DNA of 64,000 nucleotides from Neovahlkampfia damariscottae (Eukaryota > Heterolobosea > Selenaionea > Neovahlkampfiida > Neovahlkampfiidae). Below, piece after piece: positions 32,737 through 42,580 of the stretch. The translations under genes and the position numbers were made by a program. Each line of letters opens with the position of its first letter. Within the stretch, counting starts at the first letter, position 1. Location: positions 62,001-126,000 of the forward strand of contig JABLTG010000033.1 of NCBI GenBank assembly GCA_016618085.1, given 5' to 3'. The notes under the pieces were generated by a model that was given only the letters and a program-made list of their open reading frames with translations, was not told where the DNA came from and searched no databases.

Positions 32737-34848
32737 TTATTTAATCAATTTTTGAACAATATGAATAAAGATATTAACATCACAAGTCAATAAACCATCA
32801 AAAAAAACGAGATTCTCAGCAAATTGTTCTTTCATTTTCAACAGAGAAATTACATCCAATTGAGTTGTTTTTTTCACTTCCTGATCCATTGAAATTGATA
32901 TTTCCAAATAGTATCTTCCTCTTTTTTCCATCATTCCAATAGAAAAAATAGTATTCTTTAATTTTGATTCGTCAATTGAATGTTGAATAATTGCTGATTT
33001 TTTCTTTAATTGATTGAAGTTGAATTTCAAACGTTTGGAAACTAACATACCCTTTTCTTCTTCATTTAATAGTTTATCCAGTTCAGTCACTTTCAAAATC
33101 AAATCTTTGTTTATTCTTTTGTATCTCTTCAATAGATCATTTAATTTTTCAAATTCTAATTTTTGTCGAGATGAAATATCAAAGATATCATCAAGTATTT
33201 CATTGTAATCATTTTCTTCGGATATTTTATTTTGTTTGATCAAATTTGGAATATCATTTTCAAAATGAGCGATTGTAAAGAGAATTGATTTTGCTTCTTG
33301 ATCTGAACTATTTTCATTCATCTTTTTCATACAATAACTCTTTGTTTTTTTGATTAAATTCTTAACTGATAATTCTAGTTCGTTCAAAGGAGCATAGTGA
33401 AGAATAATTTTTAAATTCTTCTTTGATTGATTATAAATTTGATGATTGAGAATGGTGTCTCCTTTTTTACCTTCAAAACTGTGTAATATTGAAATATGAA
33501 CCGTTTCATCAACTTTTAATTTTTGAGGAATTTCTTTCATTTCTTCGTGCATTAACAGTTTAATGATTGGATCTTCTTTGTTTTTTGAAAGTTGTCTTCT
33601 TGATGATGATATCAATGAATGTAAAGAAAATAATTGATTGCATGTTAGTTTGATTGTTGAATTTTCTGGTAGGTCGACTGGTTTGTTCAATTCAAAATCG
33701 ATCAATTTTTCGATGAACGATGAGAAGATACCATCAAAATTTTTGGTAATATAACTGTTAAATGATGATTCTAATTCTTCATTTTCATGTTTAAAATGTG
33801 TCTTTGTCATAAGGTGTTCAAGAATACTTGGTATTATAGAGAAATCTGAATTACATATTTTCTTGCCTAAATCAAATGCTTGGGATAAATACCGGAAAAA
33901 TAGCTTTCCAATAGTTGAATATCTTAATGATTTATCAATTAATGATTTTTTTAATTTCAATTTTTGGTCAATCATCTTTGAAATGAACCTGATTCCAGTA
34001 GGCATTTTTTCAACATTCAACAGTAATTCATCCAAAATTTTTGAACAAATTTCTTGAATTTTCAAAGTTCTTGTACGTAAAAAAGAAGCTACAATTTCAT
34101 TATTCTTTGCATATTCAATGGTCGATTCAAATTTACATTTTGTTCCTTCAGATATTTCACTATTGGACATTTCAGTTTTTGAAACTTTTAAAACATCAAT
34201 CTCCAATGACTTTTCATTTGAATTTATTGAATTCAAATACTTCAATTCATCAACAAATGAATATTCTTCCAAAATTGAGTGAAGAACAGTTTCCGAAAAA
34301 TCTTCAATGAAACTGTTCTGAACTTTGCAAAAATTCATCAATAATCGCAAAATCATATTGTCAGAACTTAAAAAACTATCAATTTTTCCATCTTCGATAT
34401 GATATCCAAAACAACTTTCCATCAATTCCAAAAAAAAGTATTCTTCTTGAGATGTAATGGCAAATCCAAAAAGTTGCAAAAAAAAACTTTCAGTGTCTAA
34501 AATATCATCATTTAAAACAAATAAATTTTGAAAATATTTTGGTTCTGTTCTTAACAAAAAAATTAAAAGTGAATAATTCTTCAATTGTCCATCATTCTCT
34601 TTTGAATAGTTACCAGGAAGGGTTTTTATTTTTTGTTTCAATAGCTGTTCAATTTTTTCTTTTGGTGAATTTGAGTTGATTAATTCTTGTGCTTTGTTTG
34701 TTTTTTCAAAAAGAAGAATTTTTGTTAAAATTTGTGTTTGAAGAGATTCTCTGATATCTAATATTTTCTTTTCATACTTTTGAGATTCATTTCCAAAAAA
34801 AGAAGAAAATAAATCTTTGGTTGCTTTGTTAGTTTGAAAATTACTCAT
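32737..34848 (-). CDS. RasGAP-domain protein, IQGAP/DGAP-like
   Basis: Single exon, 703 residues from the ATG chosen at 34848 (MSNFQTNKATK). Two earlier in-frame ATGs, at 34872 and 34899, lie upstream of the CCAAT box and are less likely. The N-terminal half fits a RasGAP fold of the IQGAP class (LLIFLLRTEPKYFQNLF, ETVLHSILEEY, MPTGIRFISKMI, IGKLFFRYLSQAF, the last replacing the family RYMNPAI). The C-terminal half is helical and charged, and resembles a RasGAP C-terminal domain. Usual GAP arginines are hard to place, so it may bind GTPases without activating hydrolysis, as IQGAPs do. No calponin or IQ motif is seen. It probably links Ras/Rac signalling to actin. Confidence 0.65.
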   Translation of the reverse strand: MSNFQTNKATKDLFSSFFGNESQKYEKKILDIRESLQTQILTKILLFEKTNKAQELINSNSPKEKIEQLLKQKIKTLPGNYSKENDGQLKNYSLLIFLLRTEPKYFQNLFVLNDDILDTESFFLQLFGFAITSQEEYFFLELMESCFGYHIEDGKIDSFLSSDNMILRLLMNFCKVQNSFIEDFSETVLHSILEEYSFVDELKYLNSINSNEKSLEIDVLKVSKTEMSNSEISEGTKCKFESTIEYAKNNEIVASFLRTRTLKIQEICSKILDELLLNVEKMPTGIRFISKMIDQKLKLKKSLIDKSLRYSTIGKLFFRYLSQAFDLGKKICNSDFSIIPSILEHLMTKTHFKHENEELESSFNSYITKNFDGIFSSFIEKLIDFELNKPVDLPENSTIKLTCNQLFSLHSLISSSRRQLSKNKEDPIIKLLMHEEMKEIPQKLKVDETVHISILHSFEGKKGDTILNHQIYNQSKKNLKIILHYAPLNELELSVKNLIKKTKSYCMKKMNENSSDQEAKSILFTIAHFENDIPNLIKQNKISEENDYNEILDDIFDISSRQKLEFEKLNDLLKRYKRINKDLILKVTELDKLLNEEEKGMLVSKRLKFNFNQLKKKSAIIQHSIDESKLKNTIFSIGMMEKRGRYYLEISISMDQEVKKTTQLDVISLLKMKEQFAENLVFFDGLLTCDVNIFIHIVQKLIK

Positions 34849-34858
34849 GTTTAATTGT

Positions 34859-34863
34859 CCAAT
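34859..34863. promoter_or_regulatory. shared CCAAT box between divergent genes
   Basis: The only CCAAT/ATTGG in the gap. It lies 11 bases from the RasGAP-like start (34848, minus) and 39 bases from the coiled-coil gene start (34902, plus), so it probably serves both. Confidence 0.55.
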
Positions 34864-34901
34864 CAAACTCATTTTGTTGATTCTTTTTTTAACAACCATT
34901 G

Positions 34902-36269
34902 ATGGAGTTATTTGAAAAATTTGAAAATGAAAGGTACAAAAAATCTCTTGAAATTATAAAAAAACAAGAAGCCATACTTTCAAAATCAACAGAAATTCTT
35001 CAACAAGTCTACATGAATCTTGGAAAAATTATTCAACAATCAAAAGAACAAGAAAAAACATACAAAAGAAATTCAATCAAATATTTGAATGAATTAAAAC
35101 AATTAGAAGAAACACTAAAAGAAAAATACAAAAAAAAAGAAAAGTTCAAAGATGTTTTCGAACAAATAGACCAAGTTGAAAAAGGAGTGCAAAAATTCAT
35201 CAAATTTAACAAACAAACCAATGAAGATCATAAAAATTTAAGAAAACAATTCGAATCTAATTACAATACTTTCTGGGAATATGAAGAAAAACTGCCAGAA
35301 AGTCAATTGCAACATTTATCTTCATCTTGTCAAGGAATGAGGATCAAAAACTCTTTCGGAAAATTTGACAATACAGAAGGAATTATGAGTTTTGAATCTT
35401 TTTTTGAGGTTCTATATGATTATATACCAAAAGATGGAGAAACCTTTATGGTTCTCAGGCAAACATCAAAAGAAATTCAAGAGATACTCCATAAAAGATG
35501 GAATATTTTATACAATTCAATTTATTATAGATTTTACGATGATTGTCAGAATATATCAACCGCTGTCTTGGATTGTTCAAAAATAAATAAATTTGAAAAG
35601 AAAAAGAGATATCATGATATTATCAGAAAAATACTAAAAAAACATATGATTGAAGAAATATTGTTTATTATGCCTGAGAATTCATTTAGAGAAGGAAGAA
35701 CTGAATTCATGGATATATTTTATTATGGAGTATTGGATTGTTCTAAAAAACAATCTCACATCAAAACAATTGGAATAGCAAACAGAGAACTTTCTCCAGA
35801 TGAATTCATTGAATTAGTAAATACTGGTGTTGAGAATATACTCTTGCTTGACTGTATAATTTGTGAAGATGAATTGTCTACTGTAGAATTAGATCCAATT
35901 GAAAGCAAGTCTTTGAAGAAACTATGTATGATAAACTCAGATTTTGGTGATTTTGAAGTTGAAAAATTAATATCAATTGGAATTGAAAAGACTTATTTTT
36001 CGTCCATTTTCAAAACACAAGAGATGATTGATCACTTGAAAATATTGAAAAATGTTGAATATGTTTGGGAAAATCAATACAATCAAATTGAATGTGTTCA
36101 TGAATTCAAGAAAGACATTGAAATTTTTTTGCATCACAATCGGGTAAATGGAGGTTGGGATAGATCCAATGAATTGAGAAGTTACATGAAATCATTGAAT
36201 GAAATCATTTTGTATCCAAAGGTATCAAGAAAATTGAAACGAAGAAAAAAAATGTTTATTGATGAATAA
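34902..36269 (+). CDS. coiled-coil protein of a local paralogous family
   Basis: Single exon, 455 residues. The first 140 residues form a strong coiled coil (Lys/Glu/Gln-rich). Residues about 160-220 (FDNTEGIMSFESFFEVLYDYIP ... EIQEILHKRWNILYNS) look like an F-box-like or similar short helical adaptor. The C-terminal 250 residues, with FIELVNTGVENILLLDC and SLKKLCMINSDFGDFE, recur in the truncated copy at 42.6 kb. This pattern of short strand-helix units is repeat-like. The family is otherwise not recognised. The start is placed at MELFEKF, 39 bases downstream of the shared CCAAT box. Confidence 0.75.
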   Translation: MELFEKFENERYKKSLEIIKKQEAILSKSTEILQQVYMNLGKIIQQSKEQEKTYKRNSIKYLNELKQLEETLKEKYKKKEKFKDVFEQIDQVEKGVQKFIKFNKQTNEDHKNLRKQFESNYNTFWEYEEKLPESQLQHLSSSCQGMRIKNSFGKFDNTEGIMSFESFFEVLYDYIPKDGETFMVLRQTSKEIQEILHKRWNILYNSIYYRFYDDCQNISTAVLDCSKINKFEKKKRYHDIIRKILKKHMIEEILFIMPENSFREGRTEFMDIFYYGVLDCSKKQSHIKTIGIANRELSPDEFIELVNTGVENILLLDCIICEDELSTVELDPIESKSLKKLCMINSDFGDFEVEKLISIGIEKTYFSSIFKTQEMIDHLKILKNVEYVWENQYNQIECVHEFKKDIEIFLHHNRVNGGWDRSNELRSYMKSLNEIILYPKVSRKLKRRKKMFIDE

Positions 36270-36294
36270 TTTTATGACATGGTTTCTTTTTTTC

Positions 36295-37296
36295 TCAATC
36301 CGGGATATCAATACTTTCCAGTAAACCAGTGTCTTCTTTTTTCTCATTCATTTTCTTTTGCTTCAAACTTTGGAATGAAGTTTCCTCTTTTTTTGGTTCA
36401 AATATTTTATATATTGCATCAATCTCCCAAAACTTCATCAAACCATCAGAACCAATCGTTGCCAAGAACAATTCTCCCAAGCAGGTGATTGAGACAATAT
36501 CTTTTGCATGAGCAGCAAATGAACGAAGTTTCAAAGAAGAAACTTGGCAAAAATACAGATTATTTTCAATTGAAAACGCAATCAATTTGTCACTAATTCC
36601 ACAAACACATTTAATAATCTCATCCGAACCACTGCTATCAAACAGCTGTTTTACTTTCTTTTTTTCATCCCAAAGATATAAATCTGAAGTACCTGCAACA
36701 ACACCAATTAAACTTGAACCAAGAGAATCCAAAATCAAGTATTTTGATATTTTTCCGTCCAGATATTTTTTGAATTTGCCAGTTGTATATTCACCAATGA
36801 CACCAGGTTTTGTTTGAACCAACAACTTTCCAGAATGAAAAATAATAAACGGAAACCTTCCTGGTATTTCAAGTTCTGGCTTTGTTGATTCAAAATTCCA
36901 TCTTAGTACTCCTTCACCAGGTTGCTTTCCTTTCAGTTTTTTGATGGAAGCAATTTCCAAAAATATTGAAAGTTCAGCTCTCAGAGCACCTTTGTATTTG
37001 TCTTCTTCCTCTTCAATTTTAAAATATGATGTAAAAAATTCATTTTCTTCAGGACAAAAAGTTATATTCGTCAGTCTTTCATTTTGTTTCCATCTTTTTG
37101 TTTCTTTTTTTTCTTCCAAACAATATAGGATTATATCACCTGAAGATGTTGCCACTAAAAATTCTTTTTTATTATTTGTGGATGTACAAGAAGCAACATT
37201 TTTCGGACCATCCATAGTCATGATAGGAAACATCACAATTAAGTCCACTTCTTCAGATGAAGCTGATTCTGAGATTGGAATCAGTCCTTGACCCAT
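36295..37296 (-). CDS. WD40-repeat protein
   Basis: Single exon, 333 residues, start MGQGLIPISES. Weak N-terminal blades (EFLVATSSGDIILYCLEEKK, LTNITFCPEENEFF) lead to clearer C-terminal ones (LIGVVAGTSDLYLWDE, IVSITCLGELFLATIGSDGLMKFWEID). The Lys/Glu-rich tail MNEKKEDTG is disordered. The short nucleolar-type layout recalls PAK1IP1/MAK11-like ribosome-biogenesis WD40 proteins, but I cannot assign it firmly. ATTGG is 20 bases upstream. Confidence 0.75.
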   Translation of the reverse strand: MGQGLIPISESASSEEVDLIVMFPIMTMDGPKNVASCTSTNNKKEFLVATSSGDIILYCLEEKKETKRWKQNERLTNITFCPEENEFFTSYFKIEEEEDKYKGALRAELSIFLEIASIKKLKGKQPGEGVLRWNFESTKPELEIPGRFPFIIFHSGKLLVQTKPGVIGEYTTGKFKKYLDGKISKYLILDSLGSSLIGVVAGTSDLYLWDEKKKVKQLFDSSGSDEIIKCVCGISDKLIAFSIENNLYFCQVSSLKLRSFAAHAKDIVSITCLGELFLATIGSDGLMKFWEIDAIYKIFEPKKEETSFQSLKQKKMNEKKEDTGLLESIDIPD

Positions 37297-37472
37297 CAAC
37301 TGTTAAGTTTCTTTGAACCAATCATATCTTTCTTTGACAAATTTGGAAGAAAAAAATGTAGGTCAAAAGTTAAAGTTACCATGGAAATAATATGTGTCAG
37401 TGATTTTATTTTAATTTTTTCTGACTAACAGTCCTTCCGATCTATTTTGTAAAGATTTTATTTTTTTTCTCT

Positions 37473-37847
37473 TCAATAACCCATTGAAATATAACTGCCT
37501 GCATAATACTCGATGGAATAATTACAATGGCCAGCACAAGACCTTTTATCGTACCAGCCAATAATGAAAGCCTGTTTTGTTTTTGTAAAACAAATACCAC
37601 TATCATCATCACATTTACAATAAACAGAGCGATCAGTAATCTTAATTGCATAACAAGAGGTACCATTAGATAACATACAAAACATGGTTGAAGATTTTTT
37701 AGTAAGAAAATTATTAATTTCCATGATATCTTTCTGAGTCAAGAAATGTTCAGTTTGTCCCCATACATAGCCTTTGTGGTCACAAATTAAACCTTTTTGA
37801 ACATAATTTCCAATCAAGAGTCTTTTTGCTTGATCTTGCCAAGACAT
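37473..37847 (-). CDS. PFN: profilin (first copy)
   Basis: Single exon, 124 residues, full length. It begins MSWQDQAKRLL like all profilins (MSWQxYVDxxL). It then has GLICDHKGYVWGQ, KITDRSVYCKCDDDSGICFTKTKQAFIIGWYD and the C-terminal helix. Profilin binds actin monomers and proline-rich proteins. Compared with the second copy at 49.3 kb it is only moderately similar, so this is an old duplication. The chain is Cys-rich for a profilin. It is transcribed divergently from POP7 across a single CCAAT box. Confidence 0.9.
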   Translation of the reverse strand: MSWQDQAKRLLIGNYVQKGLICDHKGYVWGQTEHFLTQKDIMEINNFLTKKSSTMFCMLSNGTSCYAIKITDRSVYCKCDDDSGICFTKTKQAFIIGWYDKRSCAGHCNYSIEYYAGSYISMGY

Positions 37848-37862
37848 GTTTTAATAAACTAA

Positions 37863-37867
37863 CCAAT
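37863..37867. promoter_or_regulatory. shared CCAAT box between profilin and POP7
   Basis: CCAAT at 37863-37867, 16 bases from the profilin ATG (minus) and 34 bases from the POP7 ATG (plus). It is the only copy in the 53-base divergent gap. Confidence 0.6.
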
Positions 37868-37900
37868 TAAATTGTTCAATTTTTTTTGTTCAACAAAAAA

Positions 37901-38398
37901 ATGCAAGAAAATGAAGAGAGAAAAAAATTCCAAAAAGTTGATACTGACTCTGAATGTGAAGAAATAGATTTTCATCAGCTCTATCCAACCACTGTCAAGT
38001 ATCCATTTCCAGATCCTTCAGAATATAAAATTAAAAAAAGAACTCCAACTCATATTATACATAAAAATGATATATATGTAATTCTATTTTTTTGTTTAAT
38101 TTTTTAGATTAGCACAAAATCACATTTCATTCCACAATTAAGAAGAGCACAGAAATTACTTGATAATGAATGTAAAACAGTTATTGTTCATGGTATGGGA
38201 AAATCAACATTGAAAGCATGTAATTTTGCAGCAGAAATGAAAGAAATTTACGGTGATTCCTTGATTGTTTCACCTAAAACCGAAACTGTAAAATTAGTGG
38301 ATGATTTTGAACCATTGAAAGATGGAGAACCATTCAGTCAAATCAGATACAATTCAGCGATTCATATAACACTCAGTTTAAATAAACAGTTCAAATAA
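37901..38398 (+). CDS. POP7: RNase P/MRP subunit POP7 (Rpp20), Alba fold
   Basis: Exons 37901-38077 and 38108-38398 with a 30-nt intron after HKNDIY; 155 residues. The order matches human Rpp20: KKRTPTHIIHKNDIYI (human RKRLPSRLPRRPNDIYV), QLRRAQKLLDNECKTVIVHGMGKSTLKACNFA, TETVKLVDDFEP and RIRNNSAIHI (here IRYNSAIHI). POP7 pairs with POP6-like proteins in RNase P and RNase MRP, which process tRNA and rRNA precursors. The acidic N-terminal tail is lineage-specific. Confidence 0.9.
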
Positions 38399-38415
38399 AG
38401 TAAAAGGAACTTAAT

Positions 38416-40951
38416 TTATTTTTTCATTTTTTTTAAACGTTGATGTGTCAAGAATTTCACTGAAAATGGTAATTCATCAATATCTATTTCTAATTCATCA
38501 TAATTATTGGCTAAATAACTTGCACAAATATTCATCATAAATTCATCATTGAAAATATCGGCAATATAAATCACATCTTTGACATTGTTTTCTTCCAAAC
38601 TTTCTCTGATAACAGCCCTTAATAAAGGTTTGAATTCATCAATCAAAAATAATGAAGAAGCAAAATATAATGGAATTACGTTTTTTGGGGTAATCAATGG
38701 AAGTTTTCCTAAATAGAAATATTCTAAAATTTGAAGCATAATTTCAACTGAAACTTCTTCAATTTCAACTGTGCTAGTCAAAGATTCTTTGAAACCATTC
38801 ATAGAGAATACATTTTTGAAATGAATGGATCTAACTTCAAGTAAACCTTTATGAGCAATCAAACTGCCATCTGATAAAAGCAAAACAACAATTCCATTGA
38901 CAGGTTTTAAATCATCTTGTGATAAAAATGAGTACAAATTGATTGATAATTTGATCTTTTAAGAAATGTTAAAAAAATGATATTTTACTGGAAGATAGTT
39001 TTGTTTGATATCTTTGAATGATAATTTTCTTTCCAATAGATTTACTAACAATTCATGTTCATAAAAGTTAGAAATGAAGTACAATTGATCAAAGTATTTT
39101 TCAGTCCAAGCTTTGGTGTTCAATTCCAATCCAAAATTGTACAAAGATTCAATGAAAGTTCCGAACACTTTCAAAGACACCTTTTCTGTGAATTTCATAA
39201 AAACATGTGTTTGTTGATCAACTTCTTCACATTCTTCGATTTGTGAGTATAATTTTGGACAAGTATTTTTTATGATAAATTTGTGAGCATAAACTTTCTT
39301 GTCAACATCCAGATGAAATACAACATCAGAATCTTCAGGTTTTTGTTTTCTAAACCATTTTACATAATTATGATGAAAATTTCTTGTTGAATCTGATTCA
39401 AAATCTATTATTGAATGATTCAACGCATGGTAATTGAAGTGATCACTATTTTTCTTATTTGCAAAATTGGAATTGAATAAAATGAAGTGACCTCGATTGG
39501 ATACAGAATAACTGTTCTCATATTTCTCTTCTAAAGGATTTGATACTTCAACTTTTCTCCATCTTTCATTTTTCAAATCAAAAGAATAGAAATCATTGGT
39601 GTATTCTTCACCATTGAATCCACCATAAATAACAAGTGATTCATGAAAATAATAATGGAATTTTGTGCCATATACAATCTTAGGTGAAGGTCCTCTGATC
39701 AAAATTCTCTTTGAAGAAACAGTATTCTTATCAAAATCAAGTATATACAAATCATTCAATACTTCATTATTAAAAGAGACACCTCCAAATATATAAAGAT
39801 AACCTTCATGAAATATTGATGAATGACCTCTTCTTGGTATTATTTCCTCCCCTATAACTTTTCTGATCCTGAAATTGTCATAGTTCTTAGAAGTATAAAT
39901 GGTATTGGACAATGAAATCCCTTCACTTCCACCAAAGATTACAGATTCAGATTTTGAAATCCAATCTAATGAATAATCAACTAAACTTGGTGGAATGTTA
40001 GTTTTTCCAAGTGACAAAATCAAATTTGGATCGTCAGTTAATGGTATGACTGAAATGTTTAGTTATTCCTTTCTTACGATTTTCATAACCGTTTCGTAAA
40101 GATAAAACTTTTCCATTGAAATAAATAACCAATTTTGAAACACCATTTTGACAATGAATTCCATATTTGAAGTCTTTCCTTTCTCTTTGATCAATTTCTA
40201 ATGATGAAAATGATTGTTCCAATATTTTCAAGGTCCATTCATTTTTTGAAGAATCATAGTACATAAAATGATCTTCTAAATCAAAAAATATTAAATAATG
40301 CTCATATTGCAAAAACATAAAGTCTTCTGATAATAATTTGAAATGTCTCTCATTTTCTTTAATGTTAAATAAATTTCGTTTGCAATGATGATTATATTCC
40401 TTCCATGTGTAATTTGGATGAATCATAAAATTATCAAAAAAAACTAGAAAAATAAGTTATTTTCAAATCACACTTATACCTGATAATTTTGAACCATCAC
40501 CATATTCAGAATACAAACTCGAGTTCATTTTAAAATTTTTGGAGTTAATTTTTAACTGAGGTATAGAATCCAATTGTATTTTATTAAGCATGTAAATAAC
40601 TTCATTAGTAATTTTCAAAGGTGTTTCTAATTTTTCCATCATTTTTTTAATTTTTTCATTTATTTTTTCTTCCAACGTGAGATTGTTATTTTCGTGTTCA
40701 AATTCAATAATAGCGTTAACTTTACGGTATTTTGAAATTTTATATTTCAAAGTTCCTTCCAAATTATTTTTTGAAAAAAGGGATGAAGTCAATTTCAACC
40801 AAAAATTGAAACAACCATATTCTGATTCTTCTGTATTAAAATTATTTGGTAAGTATGAAAAAATGCTCAAAGATTTGATTGTTTCTTCAATTTTTGGACT
40901 TGGATGTTTTAAATCACCTGCTTTCTTCACAAAGAGAAAATTTTGTTCCAT
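38416..40951 (-). CDS. Kelch-repeat and double BTB protein
   Basis: Exons 40480-40951, 40078-40443, 38989-40049 and 38416-38955; introns 36, 28 and 33 nt; 812 residues. After an unrecognised 270-residue N-terminus come Kelch units (RRGHSSIFHEGYLYIFGGV, YYFHESLVIYGGFNGEEYTNDFYSFDL). A first BTB domain follows (EDSDVVFHLDVDKKVYAHKFIIKNTCPKLYSQI), then a second (VLLLSDGSLIAHKGLLEVRSIHFKNVFS, ILEYFYLGKLPL) with a BACK-like helical tail. Such proteins often act as cullin-3 adaptors. The third intron lies between the two BTB domains. CCAAT is a few bases upstream of the ATG. Confidence 0.85.
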
Positions 40952-41078
40952 TTTGATTGGTGGAAACTGTTTTTTCTTTTCAGTATTATTATTGGCTAAA
41001 CAATTCTAAAAATATTCACAAATCAAATGTCAGTTGAAGTTAGAAACGAAGCAAGTACGCTGGCACCAATCTTGACAT

Positions 41079-41147
41079 CCACCCGCCAGTCCCACCCCCA
41101 CCGAAATTCCCACCAATTCCCACCAAAAAAATAAAAATTCCCACCCC
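41079..41147 (-). other. GC-rich island with G-run motif
   Basis: The plus strand has repeated CCCACC runs, so the minus strand reads as seven or more G-tracts (GGTGGGAATTGGTGGGAA, then GGTGGGGGTGGGAC, then GGCGGGTGG). This could form a G-quadruplex. The composition is far from the surrounding A+T-rich sequence. Confidence 0.7.
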
Positions 41148-41186
41148 ATTAACCTACTTTTTTTTGATTTGTTCATACAAAGATAC

Positions 41187-41366
41187 AAAACTTGAACTGA
41201 TACCAGGATAACCAACAGATAATCCAACATTTCCAAATGCACTTGAAACTTCAAAGAATATTTTAAAGAAGGTGAAATTGGTGTTATCTTCCATTAATTG
41301 AATTCTTTCAAATCCAGCAATGAGGATCATTACAATTCCCAACCAAATACTTGGTTCACAACACAT
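41187..41366 (-). pseudogene. fragment of a Trk/HKT potassium transporter
   Basis: About 60 codons (CCEPSIWLGIVMILIAGFERIQLM ... FFKIFFEVSSAFGNVGLSVGYP) match the segment of Trk/HKT transporters around the third or fourth pore loop (family pattern FEVxSAxGxVGLSxGYP). Nothing upstream or downstream supplies the other pore units. A GTATCT donor at 41186 and a TAG acceptor at 41154 would splice it to a glycine-rich frame through the GC-rich island, which does not resemble a transporter. It is best read as an orphan exon or gene remnant. Confidence 0.65.
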
Positions 41367-41453
41367 ATATATTTTTTTTTGTCAAATTTTCTAATTATTG
41401 ATACTAATTTTTGAATACTAGCGTTTATTTTAGATTTTTTCTTACTTAGTCCA

Positions 41454-41888
41454 ATGAAAAATGTTTTCAAAAAAAAAAAAGTTTTGGCAGCAGTAAAATA
41501 TGATGGTCTTTCACTTCTTCACGCATCATCTGAATTACAAAATAATAAAAAAGTGGTATTGGAAGCAGTAAAACAAAATGGTCTTTCACTTGAATATGCT
41601 TCCAAGGAATTGCAAAATGATAGAGAAGTAGTATTGGAAGCAGTGAAAGAAGATGGTCTTTCAATTCGATTTGCATCCAAAGAATTACGAGTGAATAAAC
41701 AATTCATTTTGGAAGCAGTAAAACAAAATTGTCTTTCACTTGAATATGCATCCAAAAAATTAAAAAATGATAAAGAAATTGAATGGATATCTAAAAAGTA
41801 TTTCAAAATTATCAGAGAAATTTCTGCATCTAACATTATGTTTCACTTAAGTATTCAAGTGAAAACAAAATTGAAAATAATTAGTTAA
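41454..41888 (+). CDS. small DUF4116-repeat protein
   Basis: Single exon, 144 residues with about four near-perfect 25-residue units (VVLEAVKQNGLSLEYASKELQND and variants) followed by a short unrelated tail. It is a miniature relative of the array at 21.7 kb, with its own CCAAT box overlapping the ATG (41451-41455). The high similarity between units implies recent duplication. Function unknown. Confidence 0.7.
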   Translation: MKNVFKKKKVLAAVKYDGLSLLHASSELQNNKKVVLEAVKQNGLSLEYASKELQNDREVVLEAVKEDGLSIRFASKELRVNKQFILEAVKQNCLSLEYASKKLKNDKEIEWISKKYFKIIREISASNIMFHLSIQVKTKLKIIS

Positions 41889-42075
41889 ACAAAATGAAAT
41901 AAATTTATATCATACAAATTTCAAAATTTGTTTCTTTTTCTAATTTTCCAAACAAATTGCGAAATAAACCAATTGTATTCCCATTCAGTTCCAAAAACCA
42001 ATGAAATCAAGTGTTAGGAGAAAGTTGTAAAATTAATCTAAAAATCTGTTTTTCAGATCCTTCGAGGATCAAATT

Positions 42076-42471
42076 TTATTGATTTTTTTCTGATACTGAC
42101 ATACATTGATTGAAGCATGGTTCAATGGTTTTTAATAATTCATTGAATGGTTCTTGGTAACACTTTAAGTCAGTTTGGCATTGTGGAACTATTTCCATGA
42201 TAGGTCTCATATCAGATTTAGCTGCACAATTAAAAGCACAACGAATGGATTTCCAGTACAATCTTTCTTTAGGAGATATCTTTTCTCTGGTTTCAGAATT
42301 TTGGTGTTGATTTTTATCTGACTTTGGTTGAGCTTGTTTTGTTTCTTTTTCATCCACCTCATCCTCTCTCATATCTTCATCATCATCCATCATATCATCC
42401 ATCATTCTGTGTTGTCCTGTAACAAGTAAAAAGCAAAGAGCTAAAAAAGCAAGCAATAAAATTTTGTTCAT
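42076..42471 (-). CDS. small secreted six-cysteine protein
   Basis: Single exon, 131 residues. The signal peptide MNKILLLAFLALCFLLVTG is followed by an acidic Met/Asp-rich segment and then a C-terminal domain with six cysteines spaced CAFNC, QC, KC, PCFNQC: C-x3-C, about 17 residues, C-x5-C, about 16 residues, C-x3-C. The same framework recurs in the gene at 43.4 kb (CAFSC ... CYQ ... PCFEEC). Twin C-x3-C motifs suggest a helical hairpin pinned by disulfides. Function unknown; a secreted effector or lipid-active peptide is one possibility. Confidence 0.75.
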   Translation of the reverse strand: MNKILLLAFLALCFLLVTGQHRMMDDMMDDDEDMREDEVDEKETKQAQPKSDKNQHQNSETREKISPKERLYWKSIRCAFNCAAKSDMRPIMEIVPQCQTDLKCYQEPFNELLKTIEPCFNQCMSVSEKNQ

Positions 42472-42580
42472 CTTTTCAATAAGACAATCCACCAAATAAT
42501 TTGATTTTATTAAAAAAATAACACCAAATATGGAAACCAATAATCATGATCAAGATCACTAGATCATCAAAATAAATCAA

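Noticed and set aside
34849-34899. Upstream in-frame ATGs of the RasGAP-like gene (34872 and 34899)
   Set aside because: They lie before the only CCAAT box and next to the divergent gene start; the ATG at 34848 fits the local promoter rule.
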